In this document: positions 63,955 to 64,000 of the stretch, in pieces
Numbering within the stretch: position 1 is the first letter of the stretch
How the letters are laid out: each line of letters begins with the position of its first letter
From: Micropterus salmoides
Taxonomy: Eukaryota > Chordata > Actinopteri > Centrarchiformes > Centrarchidae
Assembly: GCF_014851395.1 (NCBI RefSeq)
Contig: NW_024041484.1
Span: 3,292,831 to 3,356,830 of the forward strand
DNA: 64,000 nucleotides
Reading direction: 5' to 3'
Notes under the pieces: generated by a model
What the model was told of the DNA's origin: nothing
The model's database searches: none
Seen by the model: only the letters and a program-made list of their open reading frames with translations
Position numbers and translations under genes: made by a program

Positions 63955-64000
63955 TATAGTGTAAAGCTGTGTTAACCGTAGAGTATAGAAATGCATCCCG

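Overview
The window looks like teleost fish genomic DNA. It is AT-rich, almost entirely non-coding, and full of fish-type DNA transposon families (Tc1/mariner, several hAT families and their MITEs), LINE fragments, tRNA-derived SINE-like relics and microsatellites. Two protein-coding features are convincing: the first coding exon of large1 (LARGE xylosyl- and glucuronyltransferase 1) on the + strand at 44746-44932, and an unbroken Tc1-like transposase at 8997-10037. Apart from these, the open frames I examined are transposon relics or chance frames.

Layout. 1-12.7 kb: unique non-coding DNA with a hAT-like MITE (1179-1649), a GC-rich block (4850-5680), a tRNA-like SINE relic (about 7500-7660) and a Tc1-like element (8620-10172) that keeps its transposase and left inverted repeat but has lost its right end. 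12,738-27,143 and 27,644-41,952: the same roughly 14.3-14.4 kb sequence twice in the same orientation, separated only by exactly 500 N. Copy 1 ends at the left edge of the gap and copy 2 starts at the right edge. Differences are mostly 1-2 base indels, many near the contig ends, and the microsatellites compared have the same length. The simplest reading is two overlapping contigs (or two haplotypes) scaffolded end to end, a false duplication, although a real recent tandem duplication is not excluded. Each copy carries the same set of relics: Tc1-like, LINE 3' end, BED-type hAT, two short hAT MITEs, an internally deleted Tc1-like element, a LINE RT fragment, a GGGCCC-ended repeat and a SCAND3/ZBED-like hAT transposase.

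41,953-44,745: unique sequence leading to a 360-bp hAT MITE with a perfect 8-bp target duplication (44312-44671), which ends 74 bp before the splice acceptor of the large1 exon. The exon has a short upstream ORF, then the ATG at 44827, and encodes the cytoplasmic tail and signal anchor of LARGE1 before a GTAAGC donor. 44,933-64,000: probably the following large1 intron, with MITEs at 50971-51750 (containing a 104-bp CT microsatellite) and 57576-57890, LINE and SINE fragments, and a 1.47-kb element with inverted ends at 62486-63954.

I saw no operon, CRISPR array, intact tRNA/rRNA gene or novel multi-gene system. The most informative observations are the apparent false duplication, the MITE next to the large1 acceptor with the upstream ORF, and the one-ended Tc1 element with an intact transposase.
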